From NCBI GenBank assembly GCA_000023185.1, contig CP001622.1, forward strand, positions 2,852,001-2,916,000: 64,000 bases of DNA. The letters run 5' to 3'. The position numbers were made by a program, and so were the translations under genes. Position 1 is the first letter of the stretch, and each line of letters begins with the position of its first letter. The stretch comes from Rhizobium leguminosarum bv. trifolii WSM1325. GTDB taxonomy: Bacteria > Pseudomonadota > Alphaproteobacteria > Rhizobiales > Rhizobiaceae. This document shows positions 42,316-50,897 of the stretch, in pieces. A model generated the notes under the pieces. The model was not told where the DNA came from. It did no database searches and saw nothing but the letters and a program-made list of their open reading frames with translations.

Positions 42316-43419
42316 GTGATCTCTAACATTTCTCGACTACTGTCGCTTTCTACTGCGATGATCGTGGCTTCGACCGCGATTGCCGCTGCCGAGCCGAGCG
42401 CTGAACTTATCGCCGCCGCCAAGAAGGAAGGCACCCTGACGACGATCGCTCTTCCGCACGACTGGTGCGGCTACGGCGAGGTCATTGCCGGCTTCAAGGC
42501 CAAGTATGGCCTCGAGGTCAACGAGCTCAACCCAGATGCGGGTTCGGGCGACGAAGTCGAAGCCATCAAGGCCAACAAGGGCAACACCGGCCCGCAGGCT
42601 CCTGACGTCATCGACGTCGGGCTCTCTTTCGGCCCGTCCGCAAAGAAAGACGGCCTGATCCAGCCTTACAAGGTCTCCACCTGGGACTCCATCCCGGATA
42701 CCGCCAAGGATGCCGAAGGCTACTGGTACGGCGATTATTACGGCGTTCTCTCGTTCCTCGTGAACAAGGATCTCGTCAAGGAATCGCCGGCCGATTGGGC
42801 CGATCTGAAGAAGAGCGACTACGCAAACAGCGTCGCCCTCGCGGGCGATCCGCGCGCCGCCAACCAGGCTGTCCAGGGCGTCTATGCCGCTGGTCTTTCC
42901 GCATCCGGCGGTGACGCGGCCAAGGCAGGCGAAGAAGGCCTGAAGTTCTTCGCCGAATTGAACAAGAGCGGTAATTTCGTGCCGGTCGTCGGCAAGGCAG
43001 CTCCGTTCGCCCAGGGCTCCACGCCGATCATCGTTGCCTGGGATTACAACGCCCTCTCCTGGGGCGAAAGCCTGAAGGGCAATCCTCCGTTCGAGGTCGT
43101 CGTTCCGAAGACAGGCGTCGTTGCCGGCGTCTACGTCCAGGCGATTTCCGCCTTCGCTCCGCACCCGAACGCTGCGAAGCTCTGGATGGAATACCTCTAT
43201 TCCGACGAAGGTCAGCTCGGCTGGCTGAAGGGCTATTGCCACCCGATCCGCTTCAACGATCTTGCCAAGAACAACAAGATCCCGAAGGAACTGCTCGATA
43301 AGCTGCCGCCGGCTGCATCCTATGAAAAGGCTGTCTTCCCGACGCTCGAAGAACAGTCTGCTGGCAAGGAAGCCATCACCAAGAACTGGGATTCCGTCGT
43401 CGGCGCCGCCGTCAAGTAA
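42316..43419 (+). CDS. ABC transporter periplasmic binding protein (Fe3+/polyamine/phosphonate type)
   Basis: 367 residues, start GTG at 42316 after AAGGAGAACAACA. The signal peptide is ISRLLSLSTAMIVASTAIAAAEP. The mature N-terminus (ELIAAAKKEGTLTTIALPHDWCGYGEVIAGFKAKYGLEV) and the DVIDVG, GDYYGVLSFLVNKDLV and ALAGDPRAANQAVQG blocks fit the SBP_bac family shared by FbpA, PotD and AepX-like proteins. The two-Tyr iron site of FbpA is not obvious, so ferric iron is unlikely. With PHO-like repeats upstream, an organophosphorus ligand is worth considering. First gene of a four-gene operon. Confidence 0.88.
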   Translation: MISNISRLLSLSTAMIVASTAIAAAEPSAELIAAAKKEGTLTTIALPHDWCGYGEVIAGFKAKYGLEVNELNPDAGSGDEVEAIKANKGNTGPQAPDVIDVGLSFGPSAKKDGLIQPYKVSTWDSIPDTAKDAEGYWYGDYYGVLSFLVNKDLVKESPADWADLKKSDYANSVALAGDPRAANQAVQGVYAAGLSASGGDAAKAGEEGLKFFAELNKSGNFVPVVGKAAPFAQGSTPIIVAWDYNALSWGESLKGNPPFEVVVPKTGVVAGVYVQAISAFAPHPNAAKLWMEYLYSDEGQLGWLKGYCHPIRFNDLAKNNKIPKELLDKLPPAASYEKAVFPTLEEQSAGKEAITKNWDSVVGAAVK

Positions 43420-43431
43420 TCTCTGATCCGG

Positions 43432-43459
43432 CCTCCCCGCCGCAAGGCGGGGAGGTTTT
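43432..43459 (+). terminator. Hairpin with T run between the binding-protein and permease genes
   Basis: CCTCCCCGCC / GGCGGGGAGG form a 10-bp perfect stem around GCAA, followed by TTTT. It sits 12 bases after the binding-protein stop, inside the operon. It probably terminates part of the transcripts and keeps the binding protein in excess. Confidence 0.8.
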
Positions 43460-43478
43460 CTCACTCCGACGCCCCAGG

Positions 43479-44384
43479 ATGAGCTTTTCCATGAGCACCG
43501 TTTCAACGCCTATGGTGCGCAGTGCCCCCTTGATCAACAGAGATCGCGTGATCGACTGGCTGGGCATTGCACCATTCATCATATTCTCCCTGCTGTTCCT
43601 GATCATCCCCACGCTTTATCTCGTGGCGGGCGCATTCCTGACGCCCGAGGGCGATTTGACGCTGAAGAATATCGGTGATCTCTTTACCCCATCCATCATG
43701 AGCGCCTACTCGATCAGTATCCGTGTGTCGGTGGCGTCGGCTCTGGGCGGTGCGCTGATCGGCTTCTTCCTCGCCTGGGCCGTCGTGCTCGGCGGCCTGC
43801 CCGCCTCCGTGCGCTCGACGCTGCTGACCTTCTCCGGCGTCGCCTCGAATTTTGCCGGCGTGCCGCTCGCCTTCGCCTTTCTCGCAACGCTCGGCCGCAC
43901 CGGGCTTGTGACGATTTTCCTGCGTGAATGGTTCGGTTTCAATCTCTACGGCACCGGCTTTAATCTCCTGTCCTTCTTCGGCCTCACCATCACCTACATG
44001 TATTTCCAGATCCCGCTGATGGTGCTGATTCTGACGCCGGCCCTCGACGGTATGAAGAAGGAATGGCGCGAAGCCTCGCAGATTCTTGGCGCCACCAACC
44101 GCCAGTACTGGACGATGGTCGCGCTGCCGATCCTTTGGCCGAGCCTGCTCGGCACGACGCTGCTGCTCTTCGCCAACGCTTTCGGCGCCATTGCCACCGC
44201 TTTCGCGCTGACCGGCAGCTCGCTGAACATCGTGCCGATCCTGCTCTATGCGCAGATCCGCGGCGACGTTCTGCACAATGCCAACCTCGGTTACGCCATC
44301 GCGCTCGGCATGATCGTCATCACCGGCGTCTCCAACGTCCTTTACCTCATGCTGCGCATGCGCGCAGAACGGTGGCAGAAATGA
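43479..44384 (+). CDS. ABC transporter permease 1
   Basis: 301 residues, six hydrophobic segments, PotB/FbpB-type inner-membrane permease. The EAA loop that contacts the ATPase is KKEWREASQILGATNRQYWTMVALPILWPS. An ATG at 43491 is an alternative start. It overlaps the second permease by four bases (ATGA), so the two proteins form a heterodimeric channel for the 42316 binding protein. Confidence 0.9.
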   Translation: MSFSMSTVSTPMVRSAPLINRDRVIDWLGIAPFIIFSLLFLIIPTLYLVAGAFLTPEGDLTLKNIGDLFTPSIMSAYSISIRVSVASALGGALIGFFLAWAVVLGGLPASVRSTLLTFSGVASNFAGVPLAFAFLATLGRTGLVTIFLREWFGFNLYGTGFNLLSFFGLTITYMYFQIPLMVLILTPALDGMKKEWREASQILGATNRQYWTMVALPILWPSLLGTTLLLFANAFGAIATAFALTGSSLNIVPILLYAQIRGDVLHNANLGYAIALGMIVITGVSNVLYLMLRMRAERWQK

Positions 44385-45169
44385 AAGCTCAGCGTCTCGG
44401 AGCCTGGATCGCCGTCATTCTAGGTGCATCCTATTTCGTCATCCCGTTGATCGGCACAATCGAGTTTTCATTGCGCATGCGCCGCGGCGAATACAGCCTC
44501 GATGCTTATGAGTCGGTATTCTCCGACATTCAGTTCCGGGAGACCTTCGGCTATTCGATGCTGATGGCGTTGCTCACCATCGTCTTCGGCATGCTGCTCG
44601 TCGTGCCGACGGCCTATTGGGTGCGGCTGCGGCTGCCGCAGATGCGTCCGGTCGTCGAATTCATCACGTTGCTGCCGCTTGTCATTCCGGCGATCGTCAT
44701 CGTCTTCGGATACCTCAGGATGTATAATTCTTCGTCCTACCTGCCGCTGACGGGTTCGACGACCGGCACCAACATCCTGCTGGTCTTCTCCTATATCACC
44801 CTGTCCCTGCCTTATATGTACCGCGCCGTCGATACCGCCATGCGCGCCATCGACGTCCGCACGCTGACGGAAGCGGCCGAAAGCCTCGGCGCCCGATGGA
44901 CGACCATCATGTTCAAATGCATTTTTCCCAACGTCATGAGCGGCGTGCTCTCTGGCGCTTTCATCACGCTCGCGATCGTCATGGGCGAATTCACCTTTGC
45001 CGCACTTCTGAACCGTCCGGCCTTCGGTCCCTACCTGCAGCTCGTTGGCGCCAACAAGGCCTATGAGCCTTCGGCGCTTGCCGTCATCGCCTTCTCGATC
45101 ACCTGGCTCAGCATGGGCCTGCTCAACATCGTTTCCCGCGTCGGCAAAGCCCGCCCGGCAAAGGCTTAA
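44381..45169 (+). CDS. ABC transporter permease 2
   Basis: 262 residues, PotC/FbpB-type permease with six hydrophobic segments (GAWIAVILGASYFVIPLIGTI at the start). The EAA loop is LTEAAESLGARWTTIMFKCIFPNVMSG. It starts inside the stop of permease 1 and is followed 12 bases later by the ATPase gene. A much longer open frame begins upstream at 44063 but lies across permease 1, so I use the coupled ATG at 44381. Confidence 0.9.
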   Translation: MKAQRLGAWIAVILGASYFVIPLIGTIEFSLRMRRGEYSLDAYESVFSDIQFRETFGYSMLMALLTIVFGMLLVVPTAYWVRLRLPQMRPVVEFITLLPLVIPAIVIVFGYLRMYNSSSYLPLTGSTTGTNILLVFSYITLSLPYMYRAVDTAMRAIDVRTLTEAAESLGARWTTIMFKCIFPNVMSGVLSGAFITLAIVMGEFTFAALLNRPAFGPYLQLVGANKAYEPSALAVIAFSITWLSMGLLNIVSRVGKARPAKA

Positions 45170-45181
45170 GGTATCTGGCTC

Positions 45182-46243
45182 ATGTCTTTTCTCACGCTGA
45201 ACAACATTCAAAAATCCTTCGGCCCGGTTCAGGTCGTCAAGAACTTCAACATGAACATCGAGAAGGGTGAGTTCGTCTCCTTCCTCGGTCCGTCGGGCTG
45301 CGGCAAGACGACCGTTCTGCGTATGATCGCCGGCTTCGAAACGCCAACCGGCGGCACGCTGACCATCAACGGCAAGGACCAAAGCGCGCTGAAGCCGAAC
45401 CAGCGCAATATCGGCATGGTGTTCCAGGCCTACGCGCTCTTCCCCAACATGACGGTACACGACAATGTCGCCTTCGGTCTCAAGGTCGCCGGTGCCCAAA
45501 AGCCTGAGATCGACGCGCGCGTCAAGGAAATGCTCGGCCTGATCAAGCTCGATCACCTGGCCGACCGCTTCCCCTATCAACTGTCGGGCGGCCAGCAGCA
45601 GCGAGTAGCCCTTGCCCGTGCGCTCGCCGTCAAGCCGCAAGTGTTGCTGCTCGACGAGCCGCTCTCCGCACTCGACGCCAAGATCCGCGTGTCGCTGCGC
45701 GAGGAAATCCGCCAGATCCAGCAGCAGCTCGGCATCACCACGGTCTTCGTCACCCATGATCAGGAAGAAGCCCTTTCGATCTCCGACCGCATCGTCGTCA
45801 TGAATGCAGGCAAGGCCGACCAGATCGGTTCGCCTTTCGAGATCTACAACACGCCGGCGACGCGCTTCGTCGCCTCCTTCGTCGGCACGCTGAACCTCAT
45901 CGAGGCCAAGGTCGTCGATCCCGATACCAACCGCATCCAGATCGGTGATCAAGGCATAACGCTGAAACAGTCGGTCGCCGCCCACAAGGCCGGCGAAACC
46001 ATTTCGCTGGCGCTGCGCCCGGAAGCCGGCTCGCTCTCCGACAGCGTCAAGAGCGACACGGCGCTGACCGGCCAGGTCGTTTCGGCCCACTTCCTGGGGT
46101 CGGTCATCCGCACCCGCATGAATGTCGGCGGCAACGTCATCTCCTTCGACATGTTCAACAGCCCGGGCACCACCCCGCCGCAGGCCGGCGAAACGGTAAC
46201 CCTGCGCTTCATGGCAGCCGACCTGCTCATCATCCGCGACTGA
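45182..46243 (+). CDS. ABC transporter ATP-binding protein (PotA/FbpC type)
   Basis: 353 residues. Walker A is GPSGCGKTT, the Q loop is MVFQAYALFPNM, the signature is LSGGQQQRVALARALA, Walker B is VLLLDEPLSALDAK, and the H loop is FVTHDQEEALSISDRI. A TOBE domain follows (about residues 280-350: ISLALRPEAGSL, AHFLGSVIRTRMNV). It powers the 42316-45169 permease pair. A strong terminator follows 22 bases after the stop and closes the operon. Confidence 0.93.
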   Translation: MSFLTLNNIQKSFGPVQVVKNFNMNIEKGEFVSFLGPSGCGKTTVLRMIAGFETPTGGTLTINGKDQSALKPNQRNIGMVFQAYALFPNMTVHDNVAFGLKVAGAQKPEIDARVKEMLGLIKLDHLADRFPYQLSGGQQQRVALARALAVKPQVLLLDEPLSALDAKIRVSLREEIRQIQQQLGITTVFVTHDQEEALSISDRIVVMNAGKADQIGSPFEIYNTPATRFVASFVGTLNLIEAKVVDPDTNRIQIGDQGITLKQSVAAHKAGETISLALRPEAGSLSDSVKSDTALTGQVVSAHFLGSVIRTRMNVGGNVISFDMFNSPGTTPPQAGETVTLRFMAADLLIIRD

Positions 46244-46264
46244 TTTCGCCAATACTGCTGAGAC

Positions 46265-46292
46265 AAAAGGCGCCGCGAAACGGCGCCTTTTT
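46265..46292 (+). terminator. Intrinsic terminator of the 42316-46243 ABC operon
   Basis: AAAAGGCGCCG pairs with CGGCGCCTTTTT around a 5-base loop, with a run of five T residues on the plus strand. Confidence 0.9.
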
Positions 46293-46438
46293 CATTTCAG
46301 CTCGTCCGAGCCGTCAGCAATCGTGATGCAGCCATCACCACAAAGCACTTGAACTCTCCGAGGTCAGCGCCAGAAGTTGAGCAAACCAAATCTGCTGAGC
46401 AGCCCTCCGCCCGGCATTTTACTCGATGGGATATGTCA

Positions 46439-46744
46439 ATGATTACCTGCCACCTGCGTTATGTGATTGATCCGTATAAGCTTGCCGAATTCGAAGAATA
46501 TGCCCGGCTCTGGATTCCGATCGTCAACAGGATGGGCGGCACCCATCACGGTTATTTCCTGCCGTCCGAAGGCGCCAATAATATTGCCGTTGCATTGTTT
46601 TCCTTCCCGAGTCTTGCCGCTTACGAGGACTACCGCACCCGCATGGCAAGCGATCCGGAATGTCAGGCCGCTTTCGAGCTCGACAAACGCAACCGCAGTA
46701 TCGTCAGCTATGAACGTAGCTTCATGCGGCCCGTGCTCGGCTGA
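46439..46744 (+). CDS. NIPSNAP family protein
   Basis: 101 residues from the ATG at 46439; an ATG at 46433 and a longer frame from 46349 are alternatives. The protein begins MITCHLRYVIDPYKLAEFEEYARLW, typical of the ferredoxin-like dimeric alpha/beta barrel NIPSNAP fold. Then comes RMGGTHHGYFLPSEGANNIAVALFSFPSLAAYEDYRTRMA. Function of bacterial NIPSNAP proteins is unknown. It is a lone gene with terminators on both sides. Confidence 0.85.
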   Translation: MITCHLRYVIDPYKLAEFEEYARLWIPIVNRMGGTHHGYFLPSEGANNIAVALFSFPSLAAYEDYRTRMASDPECQAAFELDKRNRSIVSYERSFMRPVLG

Positions 46745-46765
46745 TCGAACCGCGCACGACGGGAA

Positions 46766-46806
46766 ATGAAAAGGCCCCGCCAGGCTGGCTGGCGGGGCTT
46801 TTCATT
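46766..46806. terminator. Bidirectional terminator between NIPSNAP and sugar ABC genes
   Basis: AATGAAAAGGCCCCGCCAG and its near-perfect complement CTGGCGGGGCTTTTCATT surround a short loop, with a T run on either strand. It separates convergent genes. Confidence 0.85.
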
Positions 46807-46817
46807 CTGTCATGCGC

Positions 46818-47819
46818 TTATCGGATCGCCTGGTCGTCGACGTCGAAGCGGTGCACATGCGCCTGGTCAGGCGTCGCATAGACGATCTCGTCCGGCTCAT
46901 ATTGGTGTTCGCCGAAAAGACGCGCGGTCAACAGGCCGCACTGTTCGGATTCCAGATAGATGATCGTGTCGGCGCCGAGATGCTCGACATGCACGACCTT
47001 AGCAGCCCAAGTCCCCTGTTCGCGCGACAACGTCAGGTGTTCGGGACGCACGCCGATCGTCTTGGCGCTGTGATCGCCGACCTTCTCGGCCGCGATGAAA
47101 TTCATCTGCGGGGAGCCGATGAAGCCGGCAACGAAGACATTGGCCGGTCGTTTGTAGAGTTCCATCGGCGAACCGATCTGCTCGATCGCGCCGGCATTCA
47201 AGACGACGATCTTGTCGGCAAGCGTCATCGCCTCGACCTGGTCGTGGGTGACATAGATCATCGTCGCCTTCAGGCTGCGGTGCAGCCGGGCGATTTCGAG
47301 GCGGGTCTGGACGCGCAGCGCCGCATCGAGGTTCGACAGCGGTTCATCGAACAGGAAGAGTTCCGGCTCGCGCACGATAGCACGGCCGATGGCGACGCGC
47401 TGGCGCTGGCCGCCGGAGAGCTCGGCCGGCCGCCGCGCCAGATAGGGTTCCAGCGACAGCATGCCGGATGCCTTGCCGACGCGCCTTTCAATCTCATCCT
47501 TGGCGGTGCCGGCCTGCTTGAGACCAAGCCCCATATTGTCTTTGACCGTCAGATGCGGATAGAGCGCGTAGGACTGAAACACCATCGCGATGCCGCGCTT
47601 GGCCGGCGGCGTCAACGTCTCATCGCGGCCATTGATGACGACGGCGCCCGACGTGACGTCTTCGAGGCCTGCAATGCTGCGTAGCAGCGTCGATTTCCCG
47701 CAGCCCGACGGCCCGACGAAGATGACGAATTCGCCGTCCTTGACCTCGAGGTCGATGCCTTTCAGCACCTCATGCGTGCCATAGGTCTTGCGGATGGATT
47801 TGAGTTGAAGCGATCCCAC
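46818..47819 (-). CDS. Sugar ABC transporter ATP-binding protein (UgpC/MalK type)
   Basis: 333 residues, start GTG at 47819 behind AAGGAAAG; a longer frame overlaps the oxidoreductase gene. Walker [11 protein letters not shown]-loop [12 protein letters not shown], signature [16 protein letters not shown], Walker [16 protein letters not shown] loop [14 protein letters not shown], then a regulatory TOBE-type C-terminus ([18 protein letters not shown]). It is the energy subunit for the CUT1 sugar permeases at 48885-50681. Last gene of the operon. Confidence 0.92.
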   Translation of the reverse strand: MGSLQLKSIRKTYGTHEVLKGIDLEVKDGEFVIFVGPSGCGKSTLLRSIAGLEDVTSGAVVINGRDETLTPPAKRGIAMVFQSYALYPHLTVKDNMGLGLKQAGTAKDEIERRVGKASGMLSLEPYLARRPAELSGGQRQRVAIGRAIVREPELFLFDEPLSNLDAALRVQTRLEIARLHRSLKATMIYVTHDQVEAMTLADKIVVLNAGAIEQIGSPMELYKRPANVFVAGFIGSPQMNFIAAEKVGDHSAKTIGVRPEHLTLSREQGTWAAKVVHVEHLGADTIIYLESEQCGLLTARLFGEHQYEPDEIVYATPDQAHVHRFDVDDQAIR

Positions 47820-47829
47820 GGGTCTTTCC

Positions 47830-48888
47830 TTATAATGTGACCGGCTGGCCGGTACGCACGCTCTCGTCGGCGGCAAGGCAGATGCGCAGCGATGCCACCG
47901 CATCCGCCATATGGCGGTCGAGGTCCAGATCCTCGCGGATCGCCCTCAGCATGAAGGCCTGTTCCAGGTCGCAGAGTTCCTGATGACCGGGCTCGCCCGC
48001 CATCGTCATATCCTGGTCGGGTCGGATGAACTTGCCGTCAGGCCCGGTCTCTGCCGTATGCAGCCGGATCACCGAGGTCTTGGTGTGCGTATCGATATCG
48101 TCGGACTTGGCGTTCGGATCCATGACGATCGACACCGCGCCCTTCGGCGACATCACATCCTTCACGAAGAAAGCGGTTTCCGAAATCATCGGTCCCCAGC
48201 CAGCCTCGTACCAGCCGACGGAACCATCCTCGAACAGCACCTGCAGGTGACCGTAATTATACATGTCGGCAGCGATCTCTTCCGACATACGCAGCCCCAT
48301 GCCGCGCACCTCGACAGCCCTGGCGTCAGTGATCTGGCACATGACGTCGACATAATGCACGCCGCAATCGACGATTGGCGAGGTCGTGCGCATCAGCGAC
48401 TTGTGCGTCGCCCAGGTCGGGCCGCTGGATTGCTGGTTGAGGTTCATGCGGAAGACGTAAGGCGGGCCGAGCTTTCGCGCCTCTTCGATCAGCTTCATCC
48501 AGGAGGGGTGATGGCGAAGGATATAACCGATCACCAGCTTGCGCCCGGCCTTCCTGGCCGCCGCGACGACGCGCTCGGCGTCTGCAACCGTTGTCGCCAG
48601 CGGCTTTTCCACGAAGACATCGCAGCCGGCCTCGAAGGCGGCGACCGCATAATCGGCATGACTGTCGGAATAGGTGTTGATCGAGCAGAGGTCCGGTTTC
48701 AGCTCGGCCAGCGCCGTCGTGAAGTCGGGATAGATCGTATAGCCCTGCAGCTCGGGCTCCAATTGTGGCCTCGAGCGATTGACGAGACCGACGATCTCAA
48801 AGCCTGGATTGTTGTGATAGGCGAGCGCATGGCTGCGGCCCATATTGCCGAGGCCGGCAACGAGCACGCGGATCGGTTTTTTGGTCAC
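47830..48888 (-). CDS. Gfo/Idh/MocA-family sugar oxidoreductase
   Basis: 352 residues with an N-terminal Rossmann fold ([33 protein letters not shown]) and the family EKP motif ([21 protein letters not shown]) that positions the catalytic Lys. [15 protein letters not shown] supplies the downstream catalytic His region. It is coupled to the permease gene upstream by an ATGA overlap, so it is part of the sugar uptake operon. It probably oxidises or epimerises the imported sugar; exact substrate unknown. Confidence 0.9.
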   Translation of the reverse strand: MTKKPIRVLVAGLGNMGRSHALAYHNNPGFEIVGLVNRSRPQLEPELQGYTIYPDFTTALAELKPDLCSINTYSDSHADYAVAAFEAGCDVFVEKPLATTVADAERVVAAARKAGRKLVIGYILRHHPSWMKLIEEARKLGPPYVFRMNLNQQSSGPTWATHKSLMRTTSPIVDCGVHYVDVMCQITDARAVEVRGMGLRMSEEIAADMYNYGHLQVLFEDGSVGWYEAGWGPMISETAFFVKDVMSPKGAVSIVMDPNAKSDDIDTHTKTSVIRLHTAETGPDGKFIRPDQDMTMAGEPGHQELCDLEQAFMLRAIREDLDLDRHMADAVASLRICLAADESVRTGQPVTL

Positions 48889-49724
48889 TTGACGGCTCCT
48901 GACGTGATGCCGCGGATCAGCTGCCGCGAGAAGATGACGTAGAGGACGAGGATAGGCAGGATCGCCAGCGACAGCGCCGCCAGCACCGCGTTCCAGTTGG
49001 TGACGAACTGGCCGATGAAGATCTGCGAGCCGAGCGTCACCGTCTTGGTGGCCTCGGAGGGTGCGAGGATCAGCGGGAACCAGAGATCGTTCCAGATCGG
49101 GATCATCGTGAAGACGGCGACCGTCGCCATGGCCGGGCGCACCAGCGGCAGCACCAGGCGGAAGAAGATCGCATATTCGGAAAGTCCGTCGATGCGGCCG
49201 GCATTCTTCAGATCGTCCGACACCGTGCGCATGAATTCCGACAGGATGAAGATCGCCAGCGGTATGCCCTGCGCGGTATAGACGAGGATCAGCGCCGTCA
49301 GCGTGTTGACGAGACCGGCCGCCACCATGCCCTGGAGGATCGCCACCGTGCCGAGGCGGATCGGGATCATGATGCCGATCGCCATGTAGAGCCCAAGCAG
49401 CATATTGCCGCGGAAACGGTATTCGGAAAGCGCAAAGGCCGCCATGGCGCCAAAGAGCAGCACCAGCAGGATCGAGACGATCGTGACGATGAAGCTGTTC
49501 TGGAAATAGGTGGCAAAATCGCCCTGCCCGAGCACTGTCTGATAGCCGACGAGGCTGAAGGTTGACGGCGTCGGGATCATCAGCGGCTCGCGGAAGATCG
49601 AGGCGCGATCCTTGAACGAGTTGATGACGGTGAGAAAGACCGGAAACAGCGCGACCAGAGTATAGGCGCTCAGCGCCAGATGCACGAGGCCGGTGCGGAT
49701 GGGAGATGTGCGTGCCTTGGACAT
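48885..49724 (-). CDS. Sugar ABC transporter permease (MalG type)
   Basis: 279 residues, six hydrophobic segments. The N-terminus reads LVHLALSAYTLVALFPVFLTVINSFKDRASIF and the EAA loop is DDLKNAGRIDGLSEYAIFFRLVLPLVRPAM. It forms the CUT1 permease pair with the 49734-50681 product, nine bases upstream, and overlaps the Gfo/Idh gene start by four bases. Confidence 0.9.
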   Translation of the reverse strand: MSKARTSPIRTGLVHLALSAYTLVALFPVFLTVINSFKDRASIFREPLMIPTPSTFSLVGYQTVLGQGDFATYFQNSFIVTIVSILLVLLFGAMAAFALSEYRFRGNMLLGLYMAIGIMIPIRLGTVAILQGMVAAGLVNTLTALILVYTAQGIPLAIFILSEFMRTVSDDLKNAGRIDGLSEYAIFFRLVLPLVRPAMATVAVFTMIPIWNDLWFPLILAPSEATKTVTLGSQIFIGQFVTNWNAVLAALSLAILPILVLYVIFSRQLIRGITSGAVK

Positions 49725-49733
49725 GCCCGCTCC

Positions 49734-50681
49734 TCAGAACTGGTAGCGACGCATGCGCCGCTGGATGACGAATAGATAAAGCGAGACGCCGGCGAGGATG
49801 ATGAGGAACATCACCGTGGCAATCGTCGCGCCCATCGAGCGGTCGCCGAGCTGAAGCTGGAAACCGAAGAAGGTGCGGTAGAGCAGCGTGCCGAGAATGT
49901 CGGTCGACATGTCAGGTCCGGCAAGCGCCCCCTGCACGGTATAGATCAGGTCGAAGGCATTGAAATTGCCGACGAAGGTCAGGATCGAGATGATGCCGAT
50001 CGCCGGCAGGATGAGCGGCAGCTTGATTTTCCAGAATTGGGCCCAGCCGGTGATGCCGTCGCATTCGGCCGCCTCAATCACCTCTTCGGGAATGCTGAGC
50101 AGTGCGGCATAGATCAGCATCATCGGAATGCCGATATATTGCCAGTTCGAGATCAGCGACACCGCAATCAGCGCCGAACCGGACTTGCCGAGCCAGGGTG
50201 CGAACAGGAATTTCAAACCGATGAGATCGAGCATCCAGGGCGCCACGCCCCAGATCGGCGAAAGGATGAGCTTCCAGATGAAGCCGACGATGACGAAGGA
50301 CAAGAGCGTCGGCAGGAACATCGCCGTCCGGTAAAAGGCGACGCCGCGCAGCTTCGGCACCGAAAGCAGGGCGGCAAGCGCCACGCCGATCGGGTTCTGC
50401 ACGCACATGTGGACGGCAAAGAAGATCAGGTTATTGACAAGGGCATTCCAGAAATCGCGCGCCCAGCGCGCATCGCCGAACAGCACCTTGAAATTCGCCA
50501 ATCCGACGAAGGCCGGCTGCCCGTCGACCGTATTGTAGAGCGACAGCCGAAGAGTTTCTATGAGCGGCAGCACCATGACCGCCGAATAGACGATCAGGGC
50601 CGGCAGCATGAAGACGAAGATGTGCCAGCGCACCGCGCGCCTGATCGGGACGATATCGGCCGTGTTGTCGGTTTCGCTCAT
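49734..50681 (-). CDS. Sugar ABC transporter permease (MalF type)
   Basis: 315 residues from the ATG at 50681; a longer frame runs into the upstream family C repeat and is not coding. Six to seven hydrophobic segments begin with IFVFMLPALIVYSAVMVLPLIETLRLSLY. The EAA loop is PEEVIEAAECDGITGWAQFWKIKLPLILPAIG. The gene is separated from the binding-protein gene by 216 bases carrying the repeat. Confidence 0.9.
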   Translation of the reverse strand: MSETDNTADIVPIRRAVRWHIFVFMLPALIVYSAVMVLPLIETLRLSLYNTVDGQPAFVGLANFKVLFGDARWARDFWNALVNNLIFFAVHMCVQNPIGVALAALLSVPKLRGVAFYRTAMFLPTLLSFVIVGFIWKLILSPIWGVAPWMLDLIGLKFLFAPWLGKSGSALIAVSLISNWQYIGIPMMLIYAALLSIPEEVIEAAECDGITGWAQFWKIKLPLILPAIGIISILTFVGNFNAFDLIYTVQGALAGPDMSTDILGTLLYRTFFGFQLQLGDRSMGATIATVMFLIILAGVSLYLFVIQRRMRRYQF

Positions 50682-50737
50682 GGCTTTTGCCTGTTCTGTC
50701 GACTGGCCGCAAGGGCAGCACAGGTGGAAAACGTTGC

Positions 50738-50876
50738 GCCTCACCCTAACTCTCTGCCACTTGGGAAGAGAGGGAACACGCCCTGTTGAGATGCTATATC
50801 GGGCTGGGCGGTCGCTGCGAGTCTCCTTCTCCCCGCGAGCGGGGAGAAGGTGGCCGGCAGGCCGGATGAGGGGCTG
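50738..50876. repeat. Intergenic repeat, family C copy 2
   Basis: The plus strand reads TCACCCTAACTC at the left and CTCCTTCTCCCCGCGAGCGG, GGAGAAGG, then GGCCGGATGAGGGGC at the right. It has the same end sequences and hairpin as the copy at 36912-37089. It lies inside the sugar ABC operon, between the binding-protein and permease genes, and may act as an mRNA 3' hairpin. Confidence 0.8.
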
Positions 50877-50897
50877 CAAACGCCGCCCCTGATCACA

